Origin: CAYTLQ01 sp964438715
GTDB taxonomy: Bacteria > Bacteroidota > Ignavibacteria > Ignavibacteriales > Ignavibacteriaceae
NCBI GenBank assembly: GCA_964438715.1
Contig: CAYTLQ010000284.1
Span: 1 to 12,404 of the forward strand
Length of the DNA stretch: 12,404 nt
Direction of reading: 5' to 3'
Shown: positions 6,429 to 12,404 of the stretch, piece by piece
How the letters are laid out: every line of letters starts with the position of its first letter
How positions within the stretch are numbered: position 1 is the first letter of the stretch
Notes under the pieces: model-generated
What the model was told of the DNA's origin: nothing
Seen by the model: only the letters and a program-made list of their open reading frames with translations
Database searches by the model: none
Made by a program: the position numbers and the translations under genes

Positions 6429-8189
6429 TTAGCGTGTGCTATAAATACCAATACCAACAACTCTGTCATTCAATATCCAGAAAGCAAGACCTAAGCTCTG
6501 ATAGTTAAATACAGTGTATTGTCCATCCTGAAAAGAGGCTTCCGGTCGCCCGAAATTCTGAATAATTAATTGAGTTGTAGCGCCAACATTTACATTCTTC
6601 ACAAATTCAAGTCCTGTTTTCAATGCATCAAATACAAGGACATAATCAACAAGTCCTTCCTTAGTAAAGCCAATTGTAATATTAGGGCTGAGATATTCCC
6701 ACACCTCACCGGTCTGATCATAACTCTTCTTATCCGGTGATTTTAGTTTCATTTTAACAGTAGCCATGTTATCACCAATGCTTACGCCGGCTATTGAGGC
6801 ATTGACTGAAGTATTATCCGCATAGTCAATTCGAGGTTCTTTATCTTTTGGTTGACCCTTTTCACCGGTTTGTAATGCGGCAAGATTTTCACGGGCTTGA
6901 TTTGCGTAATCGCCCTCCGGCATAACTTCAAGGAATCTGTTCCAAGTTGCGATGGCTAAATCTTTTTGCGCATTCCATTGATAAATCATAGCTAAATCAT
7001 AAATTCCCATTGGATTATCTTTATCAATTTCTACAGCTTTTTTGAATGCATCAGCAGCCATTTTATAATCATTCTGCTCTGTGTAGAGAAAACCAAGAGT
7101 GAGGTAGGCTTCATAAGACTTCTTATTCATTTTTAACGCCTGATCGAGATAATTTTTCGCCTTACTGAAATCCCTCGTCAGTATGCTGATGAGAGCCATA
7201 TTGATGTACGGATGTTCAAATGTTTTATCATATTGAATCGCCTTTTGAAAGTTTTCCATAGCCTTCGAAAACTCCGATGATGCAAATGTATAATTTCCTC
7301 TCACCGGTTTATCAAAATTATCAGCAAACAATTGAACTTTACTCGTTGCAGTTGAAAGCCACAAATCCAGTTGTATATTTTTCTCAGACAATTGTTGAAT
7401 AAGTAAAGCTACACCAATATTATTATAGGCTTCTTTATAATGAGGATACTTCTCTAAGAATTTTTCAAACGATTGCGCCGCTTCTGCATAGTTACCCATA
7501 GAGAGATATAACATACCATAGTCAAACTGTTTCGCATACTCGTAATATGTGCCAATATTAATGAACGCCTGCACTACACGCTGAGTAAAATTCGGATGGT
7601 CAGAATAATCTACATACAAAGGCGGATATTCATAACCCAAAGTCGTCATCTTATTAAACCAGTTTACGCTTCCAAGAGGAGAATAACCTGCACGGATAGC
7701 ATACAAAATACCATATTTATCGGCTTCATATTCCTGTTCTCTCGTGAAAGCTTTCATTACATGGTCGTTATGGTCGGAAATGTTGAATCGGTTTTTATAT
7801 TCCTCCGCTTTTGTTGAGTGTCTTAATAGTACATGTGAGATTTCGTGGGCAAGTACAAAAGCTAATTCGTTTTCAGAATCCACGGTTTTAAAAAGTCCCT
7901 TTAAGACATACATATTTCCATTTGGAAATGCAAATGCATTTGGTTCATCATTATCAATGAGTTTAAAGGTTAAATCGAATTGGGAGTTATATACATACTG
8001 AGCTATCTTTTTACCGATATTCTCAACCATTTTCGCCTGATCGGTATTATAGATAAATTTACCGAATTCTTCCTCTACTAATTTGTCGAGTTCCTTTTTG
8101 TCAAAGTTTTCATCAATATTTTGAGCAAAAACTCCCGATATCGCTAAAACAGCGACTACCAAAGCGAATAGCATTTTTCTGAATAGCAT
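6429..8189 (-). CDS. Exported M48-family metalloprotease with TPRs and a duplicated BamE-like C-terminus (BepA-like)
   Basis: This 586-residue protein begins with a signal peptide (about 1-22, ending GVFAQ). The M48 peptidase domain spans about 30-210: HEISH at 115-119 supplies zinc ligands His115 and His119 and catalytic Glu116, Glu153 in EYEAD is the expected third ligand, and HPNFTQRV (198-205) is the conserved substrate-loop segment. TPR-like helices follow at about 220-255 and 300-425, the layout of BepA/YfgC, a periplasmic protease-chaperone working with the BAM complex and LPS assembly. The C-terminal region (about 464-583) is extra: two similar halves each with an xxxG...V....(G/S)xP pattern followed by a W/F-x-Y strand and a final hydrophobic strand, resembling BamE/SmpA folds. 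The ATG at 8189 is supported by GGAG (8197-8200) seven bases upstream. The family is sure; BAM association is an inference. Confidence 0.9.
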   Translation of the reverse strand: MLFRKMLFALVVAVLAISGVFAQNIDENFDKKELDKLVEEEFGKFIYNTDQAKMVENIGKKIAQYVYNSQFDLTFKLIDNDEPNAFAFPNGNMYVLKGLFKTVDSENELAFVLAHEISHVLLRHSTKAEEYKNRFNISDHNDHVMKAFTREQEYEADKYGILYAIRAGYSPLGSVNWFNKMTTLGYEYPPLYVDYSDHPNFTQRVVQAFINIGTYYEYAKQFDYGMLYLSMGNYAEAAQSFEKFLEKYPHYKEAYNNIGVALLIQQLSEKNIQLDLWLSTATSKVQLFADNFDKPVRGNYTFASSEFSKAMENFQKAIQYDKTFEHPYINMALISILTRDFSKAKNYLDQALKMNKKSYEAYLTLGFLYTEQNDYKMAADAFKKAVEIDKDNPMGIYDLAMIYQWNAQKDLAIATWNRFLEVMPEGDYANQARENLAALQTGEKGQPKDKEPRIDYADNTSVNASIAGVSIGDNMATVKMKLKSPDKKSYDQTGEVWEYLSPNITIGFTKEGLVDYVLVFDALKTGLEFVKNVNVGATTQLIIQNFGRPEASFQDGQYTVFNYQSLGLAFWILNDRVVGIGIYSTR

Positions 8190-8196
8190 TTTCTTT

Positions 8197-8200
8197 CTCC
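8197..8200 (-). promoter_or_regulatory. Ribosome binding site of the M48 gene
   Basis: GGAG on the minus strand sits seven bases before the ATG at 8189. It favours this start over the in-frame ATG five codons further in. Confidence 0.65.
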
Positions 8201-8227
8201 GTTAATTATAAAACTTATTTGATAATA

Positions 8228-8233
8228 ATTATA
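8228..8233 (-). promoter_or_regulatory. Possible -10 element for the M48/FecR-like operon
   Basis: A perfect TATAAT on the minus strand lies about 38 bases before the M48 start, which would give a leader of about 30 bases containing the GGAG. The region 17 bases upstream (GAACAA) is a poor -35 match, and in AT-rich DNA such hexamers occur by chance. The promoter consensus of this organism is unknown. Confidence 0.3.
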
Positions 8234-8325
8234 TCCGTACAAAGCAATGTTTGTTCCAAAATAATAGGATTTTTGCGGATTTTTTTCCCCGTTCAGCAAT
8301 TAAAATTACCGCCTGTCAGATCAGG

Positions 8326-9534
8326 TCAGGGACGAATTTCCTTTTTCTTTTCTTCAAGAAATTCATCAATACTAGCCTGTATTGCTGTGTAGGAGTTCTG
8401 AATGGAATCCATCTGTTTTTTCAGTTGTGGGTCAAATGGGTAAAGCCGCTTTACCTCCTTCGCTATCGAATCGACATCACTGCCCTTGGAGATAATTCCT
8501 TTGACAAATCCGACAATTTCAGAGTATGTAACAAAACGGACCTCTTTCACAATCTGGTTCTGAGCAATGTAAAGCTCATCGTATGACCTTTTTACTTCTT
8601 CAAGCTGTTTCTTTATCTCCTCGTGGAGTAAGGCATTTTCCAAAGCAATGCCTGTATTCACCGCCATGGCGCTAAGAAACTGCTCATCTTCTTTGTTAAA
8701 ATCACCGCTTTTTTTATTCAGTATCTGAAATACTCCAATCACTTCCCCGTTAAAATTTTTCATCGGCAAAGTTAGAATATTTCTTGTCTTAAAGCCCGTT
8801 TTAATATCTATTTCTTTGTTAAACTTTGGATGTTCGTATGGTTTATCGATTATTTGAGATTGTCCCGACATTGCAACCTCACCGGCAATGCCTTTATCAA
8901 TTGGTATCCGGATTTCTTGTTTTTCCAAACCAATGCCACTGCGCGACCATAATTCCTTTCGTTTCTTATCTGCTATGAAAAGAGTTGCGCGCTCAGCACC
9001 TAATGCATCTGCCGCAAGGATTATAATTCTATGAAGCAATTCATCAAAGTCTTTAATAGAGTTTATACTTTTTGAAATTTCAAGCAGTACCGAAAGTTTC
9101 TTGCTCTCGTAAAGAACCTGATCGACTTTTGTCTGTTTTTGTTCCTCAATTATTTCCGGTTGAGCGGTACGCTGACTGAAAATGTGCTCAGTTTCAGTAA
9201 CAATTTGCTCAACAGTAAAAGGTTTCATTATGAAACCTGCTATTTTTTCACCAAATACTATATCCTTTGTATCATAGAAATACGAAGAGAGAATAATAAT
9301 CGGTGTGTTTCTCGCAAGGCTATAAACCTGATCAACAAACTCTATCTCTGACATTACCGGATGAAGAATTTCAATGAGTATGAGATCAAATTTCATCTCT
9401 GTTAATGACTGTAATGCGACTTTGTTTTTCTCTTTAAAGGAGGGATGTGCCTCGTGAAGATTAGCAAAAGAGATAAAGGTTCCTTTGGTATCGCGGTTGT
9501 CGGAAAAAACCAATATCTGTGATATTTTACTCAT
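8326..9534 (-). CDS. Degenerate receiver domain fused to a GAF domain, possible signalling protein
   Basis: This 402-residue cytoplasmic protein has three parts. Residues 5-120 form a CheY-like receiver: FDLILIEILHP (49-59) is the phosphoacceptor strand but carries Glu55 where Asp is expected. The first acidic motif is altered (FSDNRD), while Ser83/Ser84 and Lys104 (IMKPF) keep the switch and lysine positions. After a short coiled linker, a GAF domain spans about 150-305 and contains NKKSGDFNKEDE (273-284), fitting the NKxnFx3DE signature of cNMP-binding phosphodiesterase-type GAF domains. The last 100 residues are helical (a coiled segment at 305-335, then unrecognised). No histidine kinase, cyclase or DNA-binding output domain is present. 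The gene is monocistronic, with about 130-base gaps on both sides and only a weak AAAGAG before the start. Output and ligand are unknown. Confidence 0.88.
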   Translation of the reverse strand: MSKISQILVFSDNRDTKGTFISFANLHEAHPSFKEKNKVALQSLTEMKFDLILIEILHPVMSEIEFVDQVYSLARNTPIIILSSYFYDTKDIVFGEKIAGFIMKPFTVEQIVTETEHIFSQRTAQPEIIEEQKQTKVDQVLYESKKLSVLLEISKSINSIKDFDELLHRIIILAADALGAERATLFIADKKRKELWSRSGIGLEKQEIRIPIDKGIAGEVAMSGQSQIIDKPYEHPKFNKEIDIKTGFKTRNILTLPMKNFNGEVIGVFQILNKKSGDFNKEDEQFLSAMAVNTGIALENALLHEEIKKQLEEVKRSYDELYIAQNQIVKEVRFVTYSEIVGFVKGIISKGSDVDSIAKEVKRLYPFDPQLKKQMDSIQNSYTAIQASIDEFLEEKKKEIRP

Positions 9535-9667
9535 TACATTACTCTTTCGAAAATAATCCGATAAATTCTGCTTAATTTATTACATTTATGCGAAATCACA
9601 AAAGATGCACCGGTTACGAAAGAACTTCCAGTCATTGGAGAAAAAATTCTCTCAACCTGGTTACATA

Positions 9668-11395
9668 TTAACTCATCAGTTTATCTAAAATTTCCTCGCC
9701 CCATTCAAATATTCTTGTACCTGAATAAATTCCGGATGAACTCATTTCTCCCACCGCACTCATTAGCGCAGTTTTATTTGTGTAGTTCTTGAGATAAAAT
9801 ATTTTCACTGAGTGCCTGTTCCGAATAATCCAGTTCAGAATAATTTTCATTTTCTCAAGATCTTCTTCACCGGGAGTGAAATTCCTTGAAATTGTTCCAT
9901 TATAAAAATCATCTATCCGTTCTTCGAATACATCATTTTCAGCGAGGAAATAATCTTTCACAAAAACTTTTCCTTCAAGCAGCAATATAAAATCATATCT
10001 TCCCTGAGGTCCCGCAACTTTTATAAGGATATTTGCTTTATTAACAGGCTCTGCTAAAAGAGATGATTTCTGAATTTGATTTAATATCATCTGAATGAGT
10101 AATTTTATTTCACCGGCTTTTTCATATCGTTCGTTTTCTGAATATTGTTTCATTTTTATCAGTAATCGGTCTAATGCCCTTTGATTCTTACCAAACATAA
10201 ATTCATAAACATCTTCGATTTCTTTATCGTAGATCTCCCTATCGTTATTTATGCATGGTGCGGTACAGCGATCGATCTCTGCCAGGAAGCATCCTGTACC
10301 TTTTGCAAACTCTTTATCCTCACACTCTCTCAACCGAAATACCTTGTTCAGCAGATCCAGCATTTCTGCAGCTTTCTGCCATGACACAAACAATCCAAAA
10401 TAATCGTTTCCGTCAAACAAAAATTCTTTGGAAATTTTTAGCCGCTCAAACCCATTATTCGATTCCAATTTTATGAAATATTTATTTCGGTAGGTTTTCA
10501 ATTGAACATTCAATCGGGGATCAATTAGCTTTATTAACTCCGCTTCCGCCAATAACGCAGTTAATTCCGTATTGGTTGATTCGGCTTTAATTTTGTGTGC
10601 CTGCCGTACAATTTTTTTACTTTTACCGGCAGAAGATCCTGAAAAATACGAGCGAAGGCGTAATGGAAGAGACTTTGCTTTACCAACATAAATTACCGTA
10701 CCCTTTTTGTTCAAAAAATAATATACGCCCGGTGATTTGGGAATGGAGGCAAGACTCTCCGCCAAAGAGAGACTAACGGTTGGTTTTATTCTACCTGAAA
10801 TAGGGGCAAACTGCAGTTGTATTGCTGAGGATACTGTGTTGAAATCTGTTCTCTTCAGTAATTCAATGAATTTTAACAGCACTTGAGCGGTCAGATTTGC
10901 ATCATCAAGCGCACGATGTGCCAATTCCTGATGAAGCTTAAAATGATATGCTACATTTTTCAAACTTCGGGAACGGAGTTCAGGAAGTAGTTTTTTTGCC
11001 AAACGCAATGTGCAAAGCTGTAACGGTTTGAAGCTGTGTTTACCGGCAAGTGAAAACTCCGATTGAAGAAATCGGTAATCGAAAGATAAATTATGTCCAA
11101 CGAGGACTGAGTCACCTAAAAAGTTCATAAGTTCATCGGCGACTTCCTCAAAATATGGTGCATCTTTTACATCCTCATCAGAAATACCGGTAAATGAAGT
11201 TATAAAAGGCGGAATTTTTCGTCCTGGATTAATAAACGAGTTGTAAATATCGGTTATTCTTCCCCTTTCTAACTTTACCATCCCGATTTCTATTACTCTA
11301 TCTTGTCCTGCTCTCAGACCGGTAGTCTCCACATCAACTATAACAAATGTTGCGTCACTAAGCTCTGTTTCAAGAATATGCTGTAAGTTACTCAT
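9668..11395 (-). CDS. DnaQ-like DEDDh exonuclease fused to UvrC-like GIY-YIG nuclease region
   Basis: This 575-residue protein joins two nuclease modules. The N-terminal 3'-5' exonuclease (about 15-180) has all DEDDh residues: Asp21 and Glu23 (DVETTG), Asp106 (GHNLSFD), His160 and Asp165 (HRALDD). A GIY-YIG domain follows (about 218-300): GVYYF, VIYVGKA, Arg246/Arg248, Glu284 and Asn296. Next comes the UvrC-type cysteine set Cys358, Cys369, Cys377, Cys381 (spacing x10, x7, x3), close to the [4Fe-4S] ligands reported for E. coli UvrC, then a UVR-like helical hairpin (about 400-440). The RNase H-like endonuclease and HhH domains of real UvrC are absent, so it is a Cho-like single-incision relative, as known from similar fusions in mycobacteria and Bacteroidota relatives. 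A role in DNA repair is inferred. It is divergent from the ymdB-type gene with 76 bases between; no clear Shine-Dalgarno sequence precedes the ATG. Confidence 0.93.
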   Translation of the reverse strand: MSNLQHILETELSDATFVIVDVETTGLRAGQDRVIEIGMVKLERGRITDIYNSFINPGRKIPPFITSFTGISDEDVKDAPYFEEVADELMNFLGDSVLVGHNLSFDYRFLQSEFSLAGKHSFKPLQLCTLRLAKKLLPELRSRSLKNVAYHFKLHQELAHRALDDANLTAQVLLKFIELLKRTDFNTVSSAIQLQFAPISGRIKPTVSLSLAESLASIPKSPGVYYFLNKKGTVIYVGKAKSLPLRLRSYFSGSSAGKSKKIVRQAHKIKAESTNTELTALLAEAELIKLIDPRLNVQLKTYRNKYFIKLESNNGFERLKISKEFLFDGNDYFGLFVSWQKAAEMLDLLNKVFRLRECEDKEFAKGTGCFLAEIDRCTAPCINNDREIYDKEIEDVYEFMFGKNQRALDRLLIKMKQYSENERYEKAGEIKLLIQMILNQIQKSSLLAEPVNKANILIKVAGPQGRYDFILLLEGKVFVKDYFLAENDVFEERIDDFYNGTISRNFTPGEEDLEKMKIILNWIIRNRHSVKIFYLKNYTNKTALMSAVGEMSSSGIYSGTRIFEWGEEILDKLMS

Positions 11396-11420
11396 ATTTT
11401 AATAGAAGTTTGCGGGTCAG

Positions 11421-11449
11421 TTTCTGAAGTAAACCGAATTAAGTATATT
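11421..11449 (+). promoter_or_regulatory. Possible weak promoter for the metallophosphoesterase-folD operon
   Basis: TTTCTG (11421-11426), 17 bases, then TATATT (11444-11449) has the spacing of a sigma70-type promoter and would give a leader of about 15 bases. The -10 is a good match and the -35 a poor one. It is offered because a promoter must lie in this 76-base divergent gap. Confidence 0.25.
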
Positions 11450-11463
11450 TTAGTTTGAAATTT

Positions 11464-11468
11464 AGGAG
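11464..11468 (+). promoter_or_regulatory. Ribosome binding site of the metallophosphoesterase gene
   Basis: AGGAG lies three bases before the ATG at 11472, a short but usable spacing, and supports that start. Confidence 0.6.
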
Positions 11469-11471
11469 TAT

Positions 11472-12272
11472 ATGGCACTAATTAATATTTTATTTATAGG
11501 TGATATTATTGGAAAACCGGGTATGGATTTTGTTCAAACCTTTTTACCTGGTTTAATTCAAAAATATAAAGCTGATGTGGTAATAGCAAACGGAGAAAAT
11601 GCGGCAGACGGAAAGGGACTAACTCAAAAAGAAGGTGATATTCTCTTTAATCTTGGTGTTAATGTTATTACCGGAGGTAATCACACATGGGATAAACACC
11701 AGTCTCAGGACTATCTGAAAACAGAAGCCCGTGCATTACGACCGCTGAATTATCCAAAAGGGACTCATGGTAATGGTTATCATGTGTTTGAGGTTAAAGG
11801 AACCAGTATTGCTGTTATCAATCTCCAGGGAAGGTCATTTATGGCTACAATCGACTGCCCCTTCCGATCTGCTGACTGGGTACTTTCTAAACTAAAAGAA
11901 GTAGCATCCATTGTTATTGTTGATATGCATGCAGAAGCTACTGCTGAAAAAATTGCTCTTGCGTCCTATCTCGATGGAAAAGTTACTGCCGTAATTGGCA
12001 CTCATACACATATACAAACTGCCGATGAAAGAATTTTTCCAAATGGAACCGGTTTTATTACCGATGTTGGTATGACCGGTCCTTATGATTCGGTTATAGG
12101 TATGAAAACTCAGGCGGCGATAAATCGTTTTATTTATCAGACACCCCAGAAATATGAAACAGCTGTAAATGATGTTCATCTCTGTGGTATCTTCATTAAA
12201 GCAGACTCTGAAACCGGAAAAACCACCTTTATTGAACGGATACTTTTTCCGGATTTTGTTAAACAATCGTGA
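11472..12272 (+). CDS. ymdB: YmdB-type metallophosphoesterase (TIGR00282 family)
   Basis: This 266-residue calcineurin-like phosphoesterase is of normal family length. Metal-site motifs are intact: Asp11 in FIGDIIGKPG, Glu42 and Asn43 in NGENAADGKG, Asn70 and His71 in GGNHTWDK, His153 in DMHAEATAEK, and His178 and His180 in GTHTHIQTAD. The DVGMTGPYDSVIG segment is also typical. B. subtilis YmdB hydrolyses 2',3'-cyclic nucleotides and affects biofilm and motility decisions; the Deinococcus homologue is similar. There is no signal peptide, so it is cytoplasmic. It starts after AGGAG (11464-11468) and is followed 13 bases later by folD, so the two are probably cotranscribed. Substrate in this organism is inferred only. 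Confidence 0.93.
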   Translation: MALINILFIGDIIGKPGMDFVQTFLPGLIQKYKADVVIANGENAADGKGLTQKEGDILFNLGVNVITGGNHTWDKHQSQDYLKTEARALRPLNYPKGTHGNGYHVFEVKGTSIAVINLQGRSFMATIDCPFRSADWVLSKLKEVASIVIVDMHAEATAEKIALASYLDGKVTAVIGTHTHIQTADERIFPNGTGFITDVGMTGPYDSVIGMKTQAAINRFIYQTPQKYETAVNDVHLCGIFIKADSETGKTTFIERILFPDFVKQS

Positions 12273-12285
12273 ATTGAAAGCAGAT

Positions 12286-12404
12286 ATGAAAATTATCGAC
12301 GGAAAATCTGTTTCCGAACAAATTAAATCTGAGTTAAAACAATCTATAACTGCATTAATCGAATCAGGCAAGCCTGTACCCGGTTTAGTAACCATTCTTG
12401 TCGG
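12286..12404 (+). CDS. folD: Bifunctional FolD (methylenetetrahydrofolate dehydrogenase/cyclohydrolase), 5' end only
   Basis: The first 39 codons and two bases of a gene run off the window edge. The translation MKIIDGKSVSEQIKSELKQ ... PVPGLVTILVG matches the N-terminus of FolD, which typically begins with a (K)IIDGK motif, a helix and a PGL(A/V)xxLVG strand. FolD oxidises 5,10-methylene-THF and hydrolyses 5,10-methenyl-THF to 10-formyl-THF for purine and formyl-Met synthesis. The catalytic Lys and the NAD(P) site lie beyond the edge and cannot be checked. A weak GAAAG lies a few bases before the ATG. The 13-base gap after the phosphoesterase gene suggests an operon. Confidence 0.9.
   Translation, partial: MKIIDGKSVSEQIKSELKQSITALIESGKPVPGLVTILV

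Noticed and set aside
8312..8325. Short inverted repeat CCTG...CAGG at the end of the receiver-GAF gene as a terminator
   Set aside because: Only four base pairs with no adjacent T tract on the minus strand.
8251..8586. Plus-strand open frame over the intergenic gap and the end of the GAF gene
   Set aside because: Most of it is antisense to the receiver-GAF coding sequence, its translation is Phe/Leu-rich without motifs, and no ribosome binding site precedes it.
9629..9660. Imperfect hairpin downstream of the exonuclease/GIY-YIG gene as a terminator
   Set aside because: CCAG/CTGG, TTG/CAA and GAGAA/TTCTC can pair around a TTTT loop, but the stem has internal loops and no T run follows on either strand.
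11892..12395. Long open frame on the minus strand opposite the phosphoesterase and folD
   Set aside because: It is antisense to two clearly recognisable genes, its translation is low-complexity (Asn/Ile/Ser-rich) and shows no family motif.
1..12404. A defence island, mobile element or CRISPR array
   Set aside because: No transposase, integrase, phage, toxin-antitoxin or spaced direct repeats are visible; all genes belong to core metabolic, repair or envelope families.

Overview
The window is an AT-rich, densely coded bacterial chromosome segment with eleven genes, nine complete and two cut by the edges. The gene families point to a member of the Bacteroidota/Chlorobiota/Ignavibacteriota group: a secreted M1 peptidase, an M48-TPR protein, a FecR-like envelope protein, a DnaQ-like exonuclease fused to a UvrC-like GIY-YIG region, and a TIGR00282 phosphoesterase next to folD. 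My best guess is an Ignavibacteria-like organism, but this rests on family resemblance and style, not on a phylogenetic marker. I see no insertion sequences, phage genes, CRISPR arrays, tRNA or rRNA genes. This is core or housekeeping territory, not an accessory island.

Layout. (1) Positions 1-1916, plus strand: prfB (peptide release factor 2, expressed through a programmed +1 frameshift at an in-frame UAA), a small stand-alone cyclic-nucleotide-binding-domain protein, and a YjbQ-family protein, closely packed as an apparent operon. (2) Positions 5300 down to 1917, minus strand: a secreted M1-family metallopeptidase, a MmcQ/YjbR-family protein and a YbdL-type aminotransferase, joined by overlapping start and stop codons. 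This operon meets yjbQ tail to tail with no intergenic base. (3) Positions 8189 down to 5419, minus strand: an exported M48 metalloprotease with TPRs and a duplicated C-terminal BamE-like region, then a FecR-like envelope protein, closed by a strong intrinsic terminator at 5362-5393. (4) Positions 9534 down to 8326, minus strand: a degenerate receiver domain (Glu at the phosphoacceptor position) fused to a GAF domain. (5) Positions 11395 down to 9668, minus strand: the DnaQ-like/GIY-YIG/UvrC-like fusion. (6) Positions 11472-12404, plus strand: a YmdB-type metallophosphoesterase and the 5' end of folD, transcribed divergently from (5).

How the genes fit together. The two-gene M48/FecR-like operon and the M1 peptidase are envelope or secreted functions. 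prfB and folD are universal housekeeping genes. A loose nucleotide-signalling theme runs through the window: a CNB domain with an intact phosphate-binding cassette, a GAF domain with the NKxnFx3DE signature of cNMP-binding GAFs, and a YmdB-type phosphoesterase. These genes are kilobases apart on different transcription units, so I treat this as a curiosity. The most distinctive single feature is the prfB frameshift site, which uses UAA where UGA is the usual stop. I found no convincing undescribed multi-gene system. Intergenic gaps are all under 140 bases.
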